Source: Cardamine occulta (lineage: Eukaryota; Streptophyta; Magnoliopsida; Brassicales; Brassicaceae). Taken from it: 64,000 nt of DNA. Under the pieces are notes generated by a model, which saw nothing but the letters and a program-made list of their open reading frames with translations, did not search any database and had not been told where the DNA came from. Location: NCBI GenBank assembly GCA_028015245.1, contig CM051366.1, positions 9,012,248-9,076,247 on the forward strand. The letters are read 5' to 3'. Positions 1 through 11,399 of this stretch are shown in pieces; position 1 is the stretch's first letter; every line of letters starts with the position of its first letter. The position numbers were made by a program, and so were the translations under genes.

Positions 1-81
1 GCGTTTCACCTTGATCATGGACTTTGCAGTAATGATAGCACTCATCATACTCTCCAAGCTCTCATCATCTTCTAAGTTAAC

Positions 82-660
82 TTAATGCCAAAAATCCATT
101 TGTGTGCCATCTTTGAGGTTTCTCGGAGTCGTGTTCATTGACTGAATTACATCAACAGCTTCAGAATCATTCACCACGAATGTCTGACCATTTATGGTGG
201 GAAGTCTGTTGATTGTCTCAACGTAGAAACTCATGGCAGATTTTTTGAACCGAAGTTTTATTCTTCTTCTAGGTATACTGATGGAGACTTTGGTTGTTGC
301 GAGAAACGGCCGTTCTAAGATAATCTTTGTCCCGTTTTCATCGTGATCTAGCACAATAAAATCCGTAAGTGCGTAGCTCCCTCCTAGCAAAACTGGGATG
401 TTGACAAGTAGTCCCACAGATCTCCTAGTTGATCTATCAGCCATTTGGAGTCATATCGTTGTTGGCTGCATAGTGATCAACCCCAATCTCTGTGACTGAC
501 TGAGAGGCATTATGTTTATGCTAGCTCCAGTGTCAACAAGGCTGTTCTTGTAACAATACTTCCCAATAGTGCATGGCAGATTGAATCTCCCTGGATCATC
601 GAGCTTACGAGGGAATCTCTCACGCATCCTTTTGTTGCACTCTTGCTGGAGGAAATCAGA
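82..660 (-). pseudogene. Athila protease region (retropepsin-like), broken
   Basis: Reading the minus strand downward from about 640, the frame gives a proline/lysine-rich stretch, then LPCTIGKYCYKNSLVDTGAS with the retropepsin D-T-G-A active-site motif, then INIMPLS. The next frame (444 to 82) carries ADRSTRRSVGLLVNIPVLLG and a RPFLATTKVSI segment, the usual C-terminal half of Athila protease. Two or more stops or frame changes separate the halves near 445-500. Retropepsins cleave the Gag-Pol polyprotein; this copy cannot encode a complete one. Confidence 0.75.
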
Positions 661-899
661 TGCCTCTTATAGCATAGTTGTACTAATAATGATATCCTCC
701 ATGTACTTCTTCATCAAAGGGGTCATCAATGCAATTTCCTTAAAAGGAAATCTCACCCTCATCTCCGTACATATCTTATTGATTTTACTCTTCACCTTGG
801 TTTTCATAGGGTCGGACAATGGGGGAGCATCATCCCCAATAGCTATTTGTATCCCATTAATCAATGTGTATCTTTCAATAGGAGGAATCGATTCTTGGG

Positions 900-1080
900 G
901 CGGCAGGGATTGATCGATCTCGACCGGGATCGGTCGATCTTCACTGATTTTTGGTTTTTTCATCAGATATATCAGATCGGTCGATCTTACTTTACGGTTT
1001 GATCTTCTCAGGGAATCAATCGATCTCATCGTCAAGAGAGCAGTCGTACTCATCGTCGGATCGATTGATCGATCTTAGTG
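900..1080. repeat. GATCG palindromic motif cluster 1
   Basis: Several copies of GATCGGTCGATC and related GATCGATC strings occur here, between the gag and protease blocks of the Athila remnant. On the minus strand they read through as repeated Asp-Arg-Ser codons. The same motif reappears at 2645-2855. Confidence 0.6.
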
Positions 1081-1089
1081 GGATCTATA

Positions 1090-2491
1090 AATTTTAGATA
1101 CTCTCTGGGGTTGGTTTCCAGCTTTTTTGGAAGAGTTCCTGGTAATGCCTTAACCATGTCAGCTGACCTTGCCACTTGGGTCTCCAATATCTTTACATGA
1201 GCACCCAAAGATTCAAACTTCCCATTGAGATCATTATATATACTGTCAACCTTTGAGTTGATCTCTACCGCAAACTTCTTCTGCCCCTCCATAATTTAAT
1301 GGAATAGGGAATCAATCCTGTTTTGGGAACCAGCATTCCTGGACTGAGGGTTGAATCCTGTTTTACCATAACCAGCCTTATTCTAGTAATTCCCTTGGTT
1401 TTAAGAACTCTGAGGCGGATAGAACTGATCTCTAAGGTTCTCAACATTAGTGATGCGGTAGGACATGTTAGGATGGTTTCTAAAGTTAGGGTTGAAACCC
1501 CTGTTTTAGTAGTTTCCCTGTCCACCCAGAAAGTTGATCTCCTCAGTCTGTTCCTCCTCATCATCAAACTCATTATTCTCCAAGAAATTCACAACTCTCT
1601 TCTGCGCCTTCAAGAGCATGTCCACCTTAGCCGTCAGCTCCTCCATTGCCTTATTACTCGTGGGAGTGGGATTGACTCTCTTATCATACTCAGGACAGCG
1701 GTTGGAGTTGCTTGTTGCAAGGTTTTCAATGAGCTTCATAGCTTCCACCGGAGTTTTGCTCATGAAGTCTCCCCTACTAGCTGTATCCAAAGCCATTTGG
1801 TACTTCATCTCTATTCCGTTGTAGAAAAAGTGCATCATGTCCGACTCGATGTAGCTTTGAGGGGGACAGTCTCTTAGGTATTCCTTAAAGCATTCCCAAG
1901 CCTCATAGAAAGACTCGGTACCAGCTTGTTGGAATGTGGCTATCTTATACTTTAACACTGCGGATGTAGCTTTGGTGAAGAACTGCTGTAAGAAAGCAGC
2001 TCGGCATTCACCCCAGCTTGTGATAGATCCAGGACTCAGAGACTTAAGCCATCGATGAGCCTTGTCAGCCAGCGAGAAAGAAATAGCCTACAACGAAGTT
2101 AGTCTTGGGGGATTCCATTAGCTTTGGTGGTACTGCACATCTCCTCAAAGATATCAATATGATCCATTGGGTTCTCGCTTGATAGCCCATGGAATTGATT
2201 TTGCTTCACCAGAGCAATGATCTGAGGTTTTATCTCAAAGTCTTGCCTCTGGATAGTAGGGGGAATTATCGCAGATCGGTTCCTATAGTAGGCATGAGGA
2301 GCATCTTACTCGCCTAAGGTAACCCTTCGCGGAGGGACTTGCTGTCTTTGCATGGCATTTGCTCTCTGCCCTTGAGGTTCAGCTTCATTTCGAGGTGCTT
2401 GACTAGACAAGGCCTCTCTCTGCTATCTTTGCTTTGCAGTTTCACCAACAAAAACAGGAGGTATATTTTCAGGATTATTAATGGCAGCCAT
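1090..2491 (-). pseudogene. Athila gag (capsid) pseudogene
   Basis: The minus-strand ATG at 2491-2489 opens a frame beginning MAAINNPENIPPVF. Downstream are FEIKPQIIALVKQNQFHGL and DHIDIFEEMCS, then the retrotransposon gag core FYEAWECFKEYLRDCPPQ (about 1900-1840) and ALDTASRGDF. These are hallmark Athila gag segments. In-frame stops occur near codon 23 (TAG) and several later sites, and the frame shifts between about 2090 and 1960. The tail (1573-1265) is asparagine-poor, low-complexity sequence. No zinc knuckle is visible, as is common in Athila. Confidence 0.75.
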
Positions 2492-2644
2492 ACTTACCTC
2501 TCTTCTTGCTTTCTTGGTTGCTATGATCTTTTTAGTCAACTTCTCTATGCTCAGGATTTGAAAATATGTAGAACCATTGTTCCTAAGTTAATTACACCTG
2601 GGAACAAAAAGAAAAGTTTGAAAAATTAGATCCGAGAAAAAGGC

Positions 2645-2855
2645 TCTCGTATCGATCGATCTTGGAGTAGATCGGTAGATCGTGAACAAAGAAGGATTGA
2701 TCGATCAAAGAAGAATCGATCGATCCAAAAAATAAATTGGGAAAATAAGTAAAATAAACAAAAAGTGGGATCGGTCGATCCCAGAGACAAAAACACACCA
2801 TTTCATTAATTCGTCAATCTGGTCGATCCTCTTCTGGATCTGTCGATCCCAGAGC
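2645..2855. repeat. GATCG palindromic motif cluster 2
   Basis: The cluster lies in the leader side of the Athila gag. It includes the near-perfect palindrome GGGATCGGTCGATCCC at 2767-2782 and at least five related GATCGATC/GGTCGATC strings. The spacing is irregular, so this is not a simple tandem array. Confidence 0.6.
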
Positions 2856-3037
2856 ATCTTCATGAATTCCTTGAAGTGTATAAACGTCCAAAGCTGCTCC
2901 ATTTCATCCATTTAGCTCCAATGAAATGTAAACCTGTCAAGACACTGAAAAGGACCAAAAAGACATAAAATATAATCTTAGACTCAATAAAGACATTAAA
3001 AAGATATGAAATCAAAGGTATAAAACCCTTAAAATCA

Positions 3038-3522
3038 TGACTCGTCAGGATGATTATGTCAGTGTTCGTAAGAAGAGAGCAGGGCTTCAGTCGGATGTTA
3101 ATGAGCTTACGAGTAACCAAGCTATGGTTAAGAAACTTATAAAGGCACTGCAACTCTCGAGGAAGAGATTGCTAGCGTGACATCTTCTCTTGCTGAAGCT
3201 AAGGTAGAACTGGAGGCATATACCCAAATACTTCTCTTGACCTTAAACAACTAGCATCAGCTTATTGACTGTGTTTTGCCTGAGAATAGCGAGGCTGTTC
3301 AAACAACCGAGGTGTTTGCGACGTCACATGTAGCTGAGGTAACGGTCTGTGCCCCTGATGTTTTTGCATAATCACTTGCATACTAGTAACTTAATCTTTT
3401 GTGATTCTTAGGATGAGGAAGCTAGGACATCAGAGGTGGCTCATGGTTGTCCCCTGATTGTGTCCAGGGAGGTTCCAATGTCTGATTTATTGATGAAAAA
3501 TCATGTGGAGGACATGGTTTGA
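3038..3522 (+). pseudogene. Remnant of a spliced coiled-coil gene
   Basis: Plus-strand coding traces begin at ATG 3038 (MTRQDDYVSVRKKRAGLQ), go through a heptad-like region containing EEIASVTSSLAEAKVELE, and end in a last exon at 3412-3522 (DEEARTSEVAHGC to stop, 36 codons). That exon is preceded by a good intron: donor GAG|GTAACG at 3339/3340 and acceptor TTCTTAG at 3411. A frame change near 3150 and a stop near 3253 break the upstream part. The composition resembles coiled-coil proteins spread by Brassicaceae transposons, but I do not recognise the family. Whether it belongs to a mobile element is unknown. Confidence 0.4.
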
Positions 3523-4840
3523 TTGTAGCTGTGTCCACGTTTTTAGGGGTATGTCCTTTTATATCGCCAAAAATGACTTTTGAAACTTAACTTGTATTCT
3601 GGTTTCGTTTTGCATAAGGAGTTTTGTTTTTTAAGACTTGTTTACTTTAGAAGTTAACTGTCTTTTTCGAACATATTTGTGTCAGATTTGCAAGTCTGAT
3701 TTTGTTCTTTTAAACTCTCGATTGAGTAGTATTCAAGAGAATGGATTGATCAGACTTTTACCATTCTTAAATGAAGACTATATAAGTTATTCTCAGTAAA
3801 ATGTGAGGATATGACTCGGCTTATTGAATTGGTGCACCATTGAGGGAGTTGATTAACTAAATAGGAAATTATTATTATCATAGTAAGATTTGAAAAAAAA
3901 ATAAAAAGATTGTTCAATGGTATTTGCTATAATATCTCATATAAATGTAAAGTTATTTTTTTGACATTGCTCAAATAATAGTATAAATTTAGTAAGAAAA
4001 TCACAAAAAATTAAAAATGAATTTAACTCACAAAAAACATTGTCTTAAAATTTGTTTTTTTAATCTATTTTACTAGCCATTTTCCATTTCAAATAACAAG
4101 TATTTATAGTTTTTACTTTTTTGGGTTAGTATACCAGGTCGTTGGTCTTGGTTTGTATCACGATCAATGATACTTGGTTTGGACAGTTGAAGACATGATC
4201 TCTGACTTTGTTGGTGGGTCTAGTTTACGCAAGAAGCATATTTTTACGCAAAAAGTATTTGGTACTTGTATTCTTTTGCTAATTTTATAAAATTATATAT
4301 GCTACAAATGTTTTATTTATGTGATAATAACATTTTATTAATAAAGTTAATTGGGTAAATTTCAATCACGAATATTCAATATTGAAAGTGATGTTAAGGA
4401 AAAAGAAGACTAGCTACTCATAGGTAAAAAAAAAATGAAGTCACATGTCATCATTACACACCTACAATTTTCTAGTATATCGTCAAGATTTGTTAAAATA
4501 TAATTTGTGTTGTATATAATTTTTTTTATTTATTTAACTAAGTGAATGAGGAGAAAAATATTTAAAATATAAATGATTAAAGTATAAAAAAAGGTTAAAC
4601 TTTAAAATAGAATATGAAATAGGGAAATCTTACCTATTCCTCTATTTTATAGAGAAATATAGAGTAAGATTAATAGAGCGTAAAGTGAAAAATAGAGTAA
4701 GATTAATATGTTTTAAATCTTTTAAAGATTTTGAAATCAAACCGTGTTTAAAATTATAAACCTAATCTAAACCGAAATCAATCTCTTCAACATTGAGTCT
4801 TACTAGGTTTAACAACAGATAGGTCATAAACCCTTTTTTC
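3523..4840. other. AT-rich intergenic region with a MITE-like fragment
   Basis: No coding region is supported. Around 4625-4710 are strings such as CTCTATTTTATAGAG and ATAGAGTAAGATTAATA. They resemble the interior of the MITE at 60800-61057 and probably represent a decayed relative just upstream of the zinc-finger gene. The end of the interval is the promoter and 5' leader of that gene; no clear TATA box was picked out. Confidence 0.4.
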
Positions 4841-4861
4841 ATGGCTGCTTCTGCAACCTAA
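4841..4861 (+). promoter_or_regulatory. Upstream ORF of six codons in the zinc-finger gene leader
   Basis: ATG at 4841 opens MAASAT and stops at TAA 4859-4861, three bases before the main ATG at 4865. If the transcript starts upstream of 4841, ribosomes meet this short frame first. It could lower or condition translation of the main frame through reinitiation or leaky scanning. The sequence also looks like a decayed alternative start of the same N-terminus. Confidence 0.45.
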
Positions 4862-4864
4862 AAA

Positions 4865-7800
4865 ATGGCTCCTTCAATCTCTCTTCTTCTCATCAGACGC
4901 AACTCTCTCTTCCACATAAACCCTAAAAGTCGCCGACTTTTCCAACCATTTCTCACAAAATCACTTTCCACTTCACCACAGAGCAACACTGACTCAACCC
5001 TTGAACCTAATCACAAACCCTCTTCTCTATCTTCTCGTCTTAGTTTCGTCTTTGATCAAATTGATGCTATTGAGAAACGTCACTCTGAGAAAGATGAAAC
5101 CCTTGAGCGTATTCGTGCTTGGCGTCAATCTAAACAGACCCATCGACAAGATCCGGATCCTGTAGAAGAATCTGAATCTGTAGTTTCTAATGAGGAATCG
5201 GAATCGAACTCTTGCGCTGTGGCTGTAGCTGAGACAACTCCGGTCATTTCAAATGGTGTGGTTGAGTTGGTGCATCCATGGCCAGAGTGGATGGAGTTTA
5301 TGGAGAGATTGGTGAAACAGAATTACTTTGATCATAGGAGAGAACGAGATGATGATGATGAGATTGTGAATAATTTGGGGATTGATGTGTCTAATGTTGG
5401 ATTAAGTGATAAGAAGAATGTGTCCAATGGAGTTGCTTTGTTTCAAGATTTTAGAGCTGTTCAAAATGCTTGTATCAATTTTGGAAAAGATCGGTTTGAT
5501 ATCTTAAGGTTTGTTTCAGCTTCTGAATCCATAAAGTTTGAGTTTTTAAGCTTTTTGTTTGACTGTTCGGATATGAATTGTATGATTCATAATAAACAAC
5601 CATTTCAGTGTTATTAAGTTTAGCTTCTGTGCTGTGCTATTGTTCTAAATTCGCAACTTTTCGTATAAGTCATTTGCGATTTCTTGATAATAAACAACCA
5701 TTTCAGTGTTATTAAGGTAGTGGTAGTGGATTTGTTTCTGTACTCACTAGTTAGCGTTTGAACAATTTAGTTGTTAAGATTGAAGTAACTGATGAGGGTG
5801 AAATCTACTTATTTCTAAGCTGAAGTTGAAATCTTTATCTTGATTGCTCTCGTTTTTTGCTTCAATATGGGCTTATGTGAATATTTTTTCTTCAGGTCAT
5901 TGTCAAGAAATGACATTCAAATCCTTGTTGGACATGGATGTCCCGCGACTGATCGAAAAGTGGTTTTCTCAGGAAAACTACTGAGGAAGCGTGTTCATCT
6001 CGATGAAGGAGATGTAAGCATTACAATTGATTATTACCAACTATTATATCATTCATCTTGATGATTAGCTATCAATCTTGGGGTTTTGTTTGCTATGGAT
6101 CTCTTATACTGTGATTTTGATAGGCCTAGAATGTGAGATATTTGATACATATATGGATGAATATAAGGGATTGTAAAAATAGGTGGAAGGAAGAAAAGCT
6201 TAGGAGTCTTTGGCTCATTGGTTGTGTGAGAGAGTTTGGCAATGTCTACAAACTCTACAGTATTTATTTTTTCTTTTTTAGGGTTTGGTCATTAGTTCTA
6301 CATTTTATTTGTTGATTTATGGATGATAGAATATATTTTTATTTTGCACCACAAAGAAAAAAAGGAAGAGGATTTCATTTTAACACATTTTCTTATGTTT
6401 TGGTTGTGACTATTTGCTTTTAGGTTTCATGGAGTCTTCTTTGTTAACCTTACTGCTTTATTCCTTTGAGATTTCTGGTTAATTTCCTAATTGGTTTACT
6501 ATCAATAGGTTCTTCAGATGATAACGTTCATTCATATATCAGGTCTGCAGTTCCTGCAGCTTGAGGAACTCTTGCGAAAAGGCGTTTTTATTGACAAACA
6601 AAGAGGACGAGGCTCGAACAATTGACCTCATGCGCATTTTGTTCACCTACGGGTTTGACCCATTAAGCGATACAGTGACCAACAAAAATCTCTTGAAGAA
6701 AAAGTCTGTTAAGACTGTGGTGCGTAAACTGCTGCATGAGATTGTCAAGTTAAGCAGTGTACCAATAGATCCTAATCTTACTCCACCGGTTATTAAGAAA
6801 GCGCCCCCTAAAGTCAAGCAGCCACCGCCAACTCCTAAAAGACGTGTTGGCCGTGATGACATTGAGATGAAGAAAGGAGATTGGCTGTGCCCAAAGTAAG
6901 TCACACTTTGATCTTCTGATGACACTATGGTTTTCATTTTTAACCCTGTGACACGGGCTTTCCTTAACGAACCATAAAACTAGATGCATGGCCTTAGCTT
7001 TGTATAGAAGCGTAAAGTTCTCAAGCCTTTAGTTCATCCCTGTTCTACTTGTTACCTTAAACTAAGAAAGAGACTTCTGAGTCCAATACATCGATTATAG
7101 AATGTGTCCTAGTATCCACGCTAGAATGCACAGTTATAGACGAAGCTAGGTGAGATCTATAAATCTTCTTCTACATTTGACCTTAAGGCATCCAAACTGA
7201 TTGGTTGTTAGTTGTAGGTGTGGTTTATTGAATTTCACTAAAGTGATCAGTTTTGGTTGAAGTATCCTATTAGTATTGTCCACATATTATAAAATTTTAG
7301 ACTTCGAGGCCTAAAAACTCATAATTTTTGCACAAAACATTGATTTCAGCAGAAGCTCAAGCTAGGCTCATCTTTTGTTTATGTTCTAATTTTGATATTT
7401 GTCTTGAGATGTTTATACCACTTCATTTTTGTTCTTAGGTGCGATTTCATGAACTTCGCGAAGAACACGATTTGCTTACAGTGTGATGCAAAGAGGCCCA
7501 AGAGACAGCTACTTCCAGGAGAATGGGAATGCCCTGAGTAAGTTGATCTGCTTTTAGGGAATTTTGAATCTGAGAAAAAAACAAACTGACTAAAATTTTA
7601 TTTCACGGAACTGATCATATTGCTTGCTGTTATGACAGATGCAACTTCTTAAACTATAGGAGAAACATGGCATGTTTTCATTGTGATTGCAAGCGTCCAC
7701 CGGATGCTTTCTTAGAGAACAAAACACAAGAAACACATCGCTTCACTGAAGCACACAAAGACGGGGTTGTGAAGCGGGATGATGTTTCCAATGCTTGGAA

Positions 7801-8941
7801 CTTTGATTTTGATGACGATGAATCAGATGGGGCAGAAGTTGCTGCATTTGAATATGCGGATTCCAGCAGAAAGAACGAAAATCGTGTTCCTCAAGATGAA
7901 TTTGATAATCTTCCTCAAGGAGCCCGAGAAAGTTCTGAGTTTGGCAGGAGCAGAAGACCTGGAGTTGGGTTTGATGATTTTGACGATGAAGATGACATTG
8001 ATAGCTATGAAATAGACGAAACTGGAGAGCGAGATGTCTCAGTTGAAGGAGGCCGATCTTCTTTTGCTTCTGACGAGTTCTCAGAGGATGAAAAGTTTCC
8101 GGAGTCAAAGGCTGGTTTTAATGCACACAGAGGAGGAAGTTCAAATCTTCACAACGATCGAAACAAGCATGGAAACAGCAAAGGAGGTTTCTCAAAGGAT
8201 GATGAGCTCGGTTTCAGTTCAGATGATGAAGTTTCCGCCACTCCAAGGTGGAAATCAAGCCACGTTGCTTCGACACGGAGAGGTCCGGCTTTGAGAAAGC
8301 CGAATTTTGGGTCAGACGATGAATTTGGCCTTGATTCTGATCCAGAGGACAATGGTCCCAGGTCCAGTTTAGGACGTGGCCAAAGAAACAACAGTGCTAG
8401 AGGAAGGTTCAAGGGTAAACGAAGCTCCTATTCAGCTTCAGAATCTGATGATGACATAGATGATCAAGAGTATAGAGGGTCAAGTTTCTCTGGTAATAGA
8501 TCGAGAGGAAACAGAGGAAGAATGAGAGGTGGTCGCGGTGGTTTCAGTGATAATTTTGCCTCTGATAGCTACAGAGGATCAAGTGGCTCATCGGCTAATA
8601 GATCAAGAGGGAGAGGAGGAAGAACAGGAAGCAGAAGGAGTGGTTTCGGTAGTGACGATGAAGATTACAGAGGGTCAAGTTCCTCAGCTAGTAGATCAAG
8701 AGGGAACAGAGAAGATAGAGGCGGGTTTGGGGGAAGAATGGGAAGCGGAAGAGGCAGTTTTGATGATGAGTTTGATAGAATGAGTAGCCGAGGACGCGGT
8801 TCAGGGAATTTCAAGGGCGGTTCAGGGAGTTTCAGGGGATCTAACAGAGGAGGAAGAGGAGGAAACCGGGATGGACATAGTGATGGTAAAGATACAGACT
8901 TTGGAGATTTCAGAAACAGTCGAAGAGTTATTGAGAGATAG
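4865..8941 (+). CDS. Organelle RanBP2-type zinc-finger protein, OZ/VAR3 family (OZ2-like)
   Basis: Five exons join in frame: 4865-5508, 5896-6013, 6543-6895, 7439-7537 and 7639-8941. All introns are GT-AG, and together they encode 838 residues with no internal stop. The N-terminus (about 1-40, rich in Arg, Ser, Leu and Phe with almost no acidic residues) looks like a mitochondrial or plastid presequence. Residues about 250-375 form the family-specific helical region. Two RanBP2 fingers follow back to back: GDWLCPKCDFMNF...CLQC, then GEWECPECNFLNY...CFHC. From about residue 430 the tail is first Asp/Glu/Ser-rich, then Arg/Gly-rich with YRGSS and RSRGNR repeats. Family members OZ1/VAR3 (plastid) and OZ2 (mitochondrion) act in organelle RNA editing. 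The length is close to Arabidopsis OZ2 (about 850 residues), hence the OZ2-like call; targeting is inferred. This is the only gene in the window that looks intact. Confidence 0.85.
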
Positions 8942-9180
8942 AAATGTAAACTGATATCATCAAGATATTAGCATTTTTATTAGTGAGACTATATACATTG
9001 TTGAAAAGAAGTTTTATATATGCAGTATTCAATTGGTTATATAGTGCATCTGTTCATGCATCAGTTCAGTAATAGTACTAACTGGGGGATGAACCCGCGC
9101 AGATAAAGGCTTTACGAAATCATAATTATAACTACAAAATACAATAATGATTACATAACATTCATTTAGAGCGATAACAA
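8942..9180 (+). other. 3' flank of the zinc-finger gene
   Basis: This presumed 3' UTR and downstream sequence is AT-rich. A GGGGGATGAACCCGCGC string near 9085 resembles the start of Helitron-like repeats common in Brassicaceae, but no full element can be delimited. Confidence 0.3.
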
Positions 9181-9490
9181 CTTCATAGATTTATTGGGAA
9201 AAAAAAAATTAATGCTATAAACAACTAGAGGTTTGGATAAAACACGCATATTAAGAAGTTATTTTGTTATATATAATTTTTTTATTTAATATATAAACAA
9301 ACAAATTTTAGTAAATAAAAAAAACTGCAGATTACTATTGGTTATACAATATTCAATAAAATAAAAAGTTACATAAAAATATGAAAACAGCTTATATTTT
9401 GAAACACAAAAAAACCACTAAAACACCTTATATTAAGAAACGGAGGGAGTACAAAATACAATGATTAGATAACATTAATTTAGATCGTAG
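9131..9490. repeat. Stowaway-like MITE end flanked by a ~45-bp direct repeat
   Basis: An imperfect direct repeat of about 45 bases (starting CTACAAAATACAATAATG at 9131 and GTACAAAATACAATGATT at 9449) brackets AT-rich DNA ending in ACGGAGGGAGTA at about 9437-9450. ACGGAGGGAGTA is the classic terminal motif of plant Stowaway-type MITEs. The matching left terminus is not obvious, so the element is probably decayed. Confidence 0.4.
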
Positions 9491-9645
9491 AATATTTCAT
9501 CTTTTTTTTTCTTCTCTTTTTGCTTCATCTTTCTTTTCTCTTTTCTCTTTCATTTCTCTTTTTCTTCATATTCGTTTCTCTTTCATTTCTCTTTGTCTTC
9601 ATATTCGTTTCTCTTTCATATTCCTTTTCTCTTCTCCATATCAAC
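9490..9645. repeat. Pyrimidine-rich minisatellite
   Basis: About three copies of a unit of roughly 33 bases (TTTCTCTTTCATTTCTCTTT followed by a CTTCATATTCG segment) lie in a C/T-only background. No coding potential is seen. Confidence 0.55.
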
Positions 9646-9839
9646 ACAAACTCAAAACTAAATTGATCCAAATTCATCAGATTTGCGATTAAATCTTATT
9701 TACTGACCAAAGAACAAATCCCATATTAGATCATGAGGCATTAAAACCGTCATAGCATCGAGTTCAAGAGTGAATCACATATACTAAACATTTTTATTTA
9801 AAATTTTAGCATGTCAAATATTTAAATAACACGCTATGT

Positions 9840-10470
9840 TTAATTGTACGTAAAACTACCAAAAAAACCTTTTTGAAATTTTAATTCCAAACGGGACCCC
9901 TATTATTTTAAAAATCATTCAAATAGAACTCCATTTGGAATTAAAATTTTAAAGGGGCTCAAAATAAAATAAAAATCCCTTAATTGTAACACTTTAAGCA
10001 TATATACACATTAATATGATATGTAGCATCTAATAATTTAGTTATCATGTCAATGAGAAAGTTAAATGTCTATATTTATACTTACATGATACAAAAAATA
10101 TTTTAACATGTTACAAAAGCATATAACAATTTATTTAACTATATATACATGCATTTATCATTATATGTGAGAATGTTGAGATATTTTTTTATTTTATAAA
10201 TTTAAATTTATAGGTAGAGTGTTAATTTATAGTATGAATTATAAATATTGTAATTTATAAAGATCTACTTTTATACTTATATGATACCAAAAATATTTGA
10301 GATTTTTTTTATTTTGGACATCTTTGAAAATTTATTTCCAAATAGGGTCTCATATGAAGGATTTTTGAAGCAATCAGGGACCATGTTTAGAAATAAATTT
10401 TAAAGGGGTATTTTTTTGGTATTTTTACCAAAATATTTTAATACGTTGCAAAAACATAAAACATGTTCTT

Positions 10471-10514
<44 letters not shown>

Positions 10515-10970
10515 GGATTTACCATTTTCTATGAGAATGGTGACATATTTATTATTTTAGATATTTACATTTGTTGGAAAAGTGTTAATTTATAATTTAA
10601 ATGTATATTGCATTATAACGATTGTAATTTATAAAGGTCTATTTTTATACTTATGAGATATAAAATGTATTTTAACATGTTACAAAAATATATTTACAGA
10701 TCTGATCCAACACAAGAGAATAGAAAGAAGTTGATGAGCACTAGTTCTAAAAAAGTTACTGAAGGAGAAAAGGATGTTTGAGAGAAACTAAATGTTGACC
10801 AGATTGTCATTGAATCTTCACCGATTTTTGTCGGGTATTTGCTGAATGGTCATCGGTTTCCATTGCATCTTTGTCGGTTTGCCACCAAATCTTCATTCAC
10901 CATGATCTTTTTTAATTGGAGAAAATAAGAAAATCTACTTTTGTAGGTAGAGTGTTAATTTATAGTATGA
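9840..10970. repeat. Diverged direct and inverted AT-rich repeats with a (TA)n tract
   Basis: A unit including GTAGAGTGTTAATTTATAG and GTAATTTATAAAG occurs near 10160-10295, again near 10525-10690, and partly near 10936-10970. A motif TTTTAACATGTTACAAAA recurs at about 10100 and 10670. Inverted pairs of a TTAATTCCAAA / TTTGGAATTAA kind occur at 9880-9950. A (TA)n microsatellite runs from about 10475 to 10511. No gene is seen. Confidence 0.5.
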
Positions 10971-11059
10971 ATAACTATTGTATTCTAAGAAATGTGCAAA
11001 GAAGTCAACTGCGTGTGGGGATAAACTTGGCCAAAATAGACTCAAATGTGTCGATTGTC

Positions 11060-11331
11060 TTGGGCCCAAATGTTGTTATTATCTTTTACCCGATTAAGGG
11101 CCGAAATATTGGCTCGCACCAAATATCTCTTGATTAAAATACCTAATCCCTAGCGGCCTCTTCTCTTTTTCTCTTATCCTCATTCTCATCATATCCCTTC
11201 TCCTTCTCGCCTCGTTTCTTCTTCTTTATATCCTCATGGCCCCCCTTCTCCCTTCTCCTCCTTGCCTCCCTTCCTCTTCTTCATCTCCTCCTCCTCCTCC
11301 TCCTTCTCCTCACCTCCTTTCTACTGCTGTA
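11060..11331 (+). promoter_or_regulatory. Possible housekeeping-type promoter and pyrimidine-rich first exon
   Basis: A palindromic TTGGGCCCAA (TGGGCC/GGCCCA site II class) at 11060-11069 is followed by a second GGGCC near 11098. A strongly C/T-rich stretch follows at 11155-11315, containing an ATG at 11236 with Pro/Ser codons, and then a donor-like GCT|GTAAGAATG at 11331. This layout resembles the promoter and 5' leader of nuclear genes for ribosomal or organelle proteins. No convincing downstream coding exon was found up to 12650, so it may be a gene fragment or a noncoding transcript. Confidence 0.3.
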
Positions 11332-11399
11332 AGAATGTCATACAATATTTTGGTAAAGATTGCTTCCTTTATGCCCCTTCAAGGAAGAAGATATATTCA

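Larger units (their letters stand above)
1..2860 (-). mobile_element. Athila-type Ty3/gypsy retrotransposon remnant, cut by the window edge
   Basis: Degenerate gag and protease coding blocks lie in order on the minus strand (gag from 2491 downward, protease below about 660), so the rest of pol would lie left of the window. The gag and the VDTGASINIMPLS protease motif are those of the Athila lineage of Ty3 elements. Stops and frame changes interrupt every block, so this is a dead copy. No LTR or primer-binding site could be recognised to the right of gag. Short GATCG-rich palindromes are scattered through the leader and the gag/protease spacer. The right boundary is uncertain. Confidence 0.75.
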
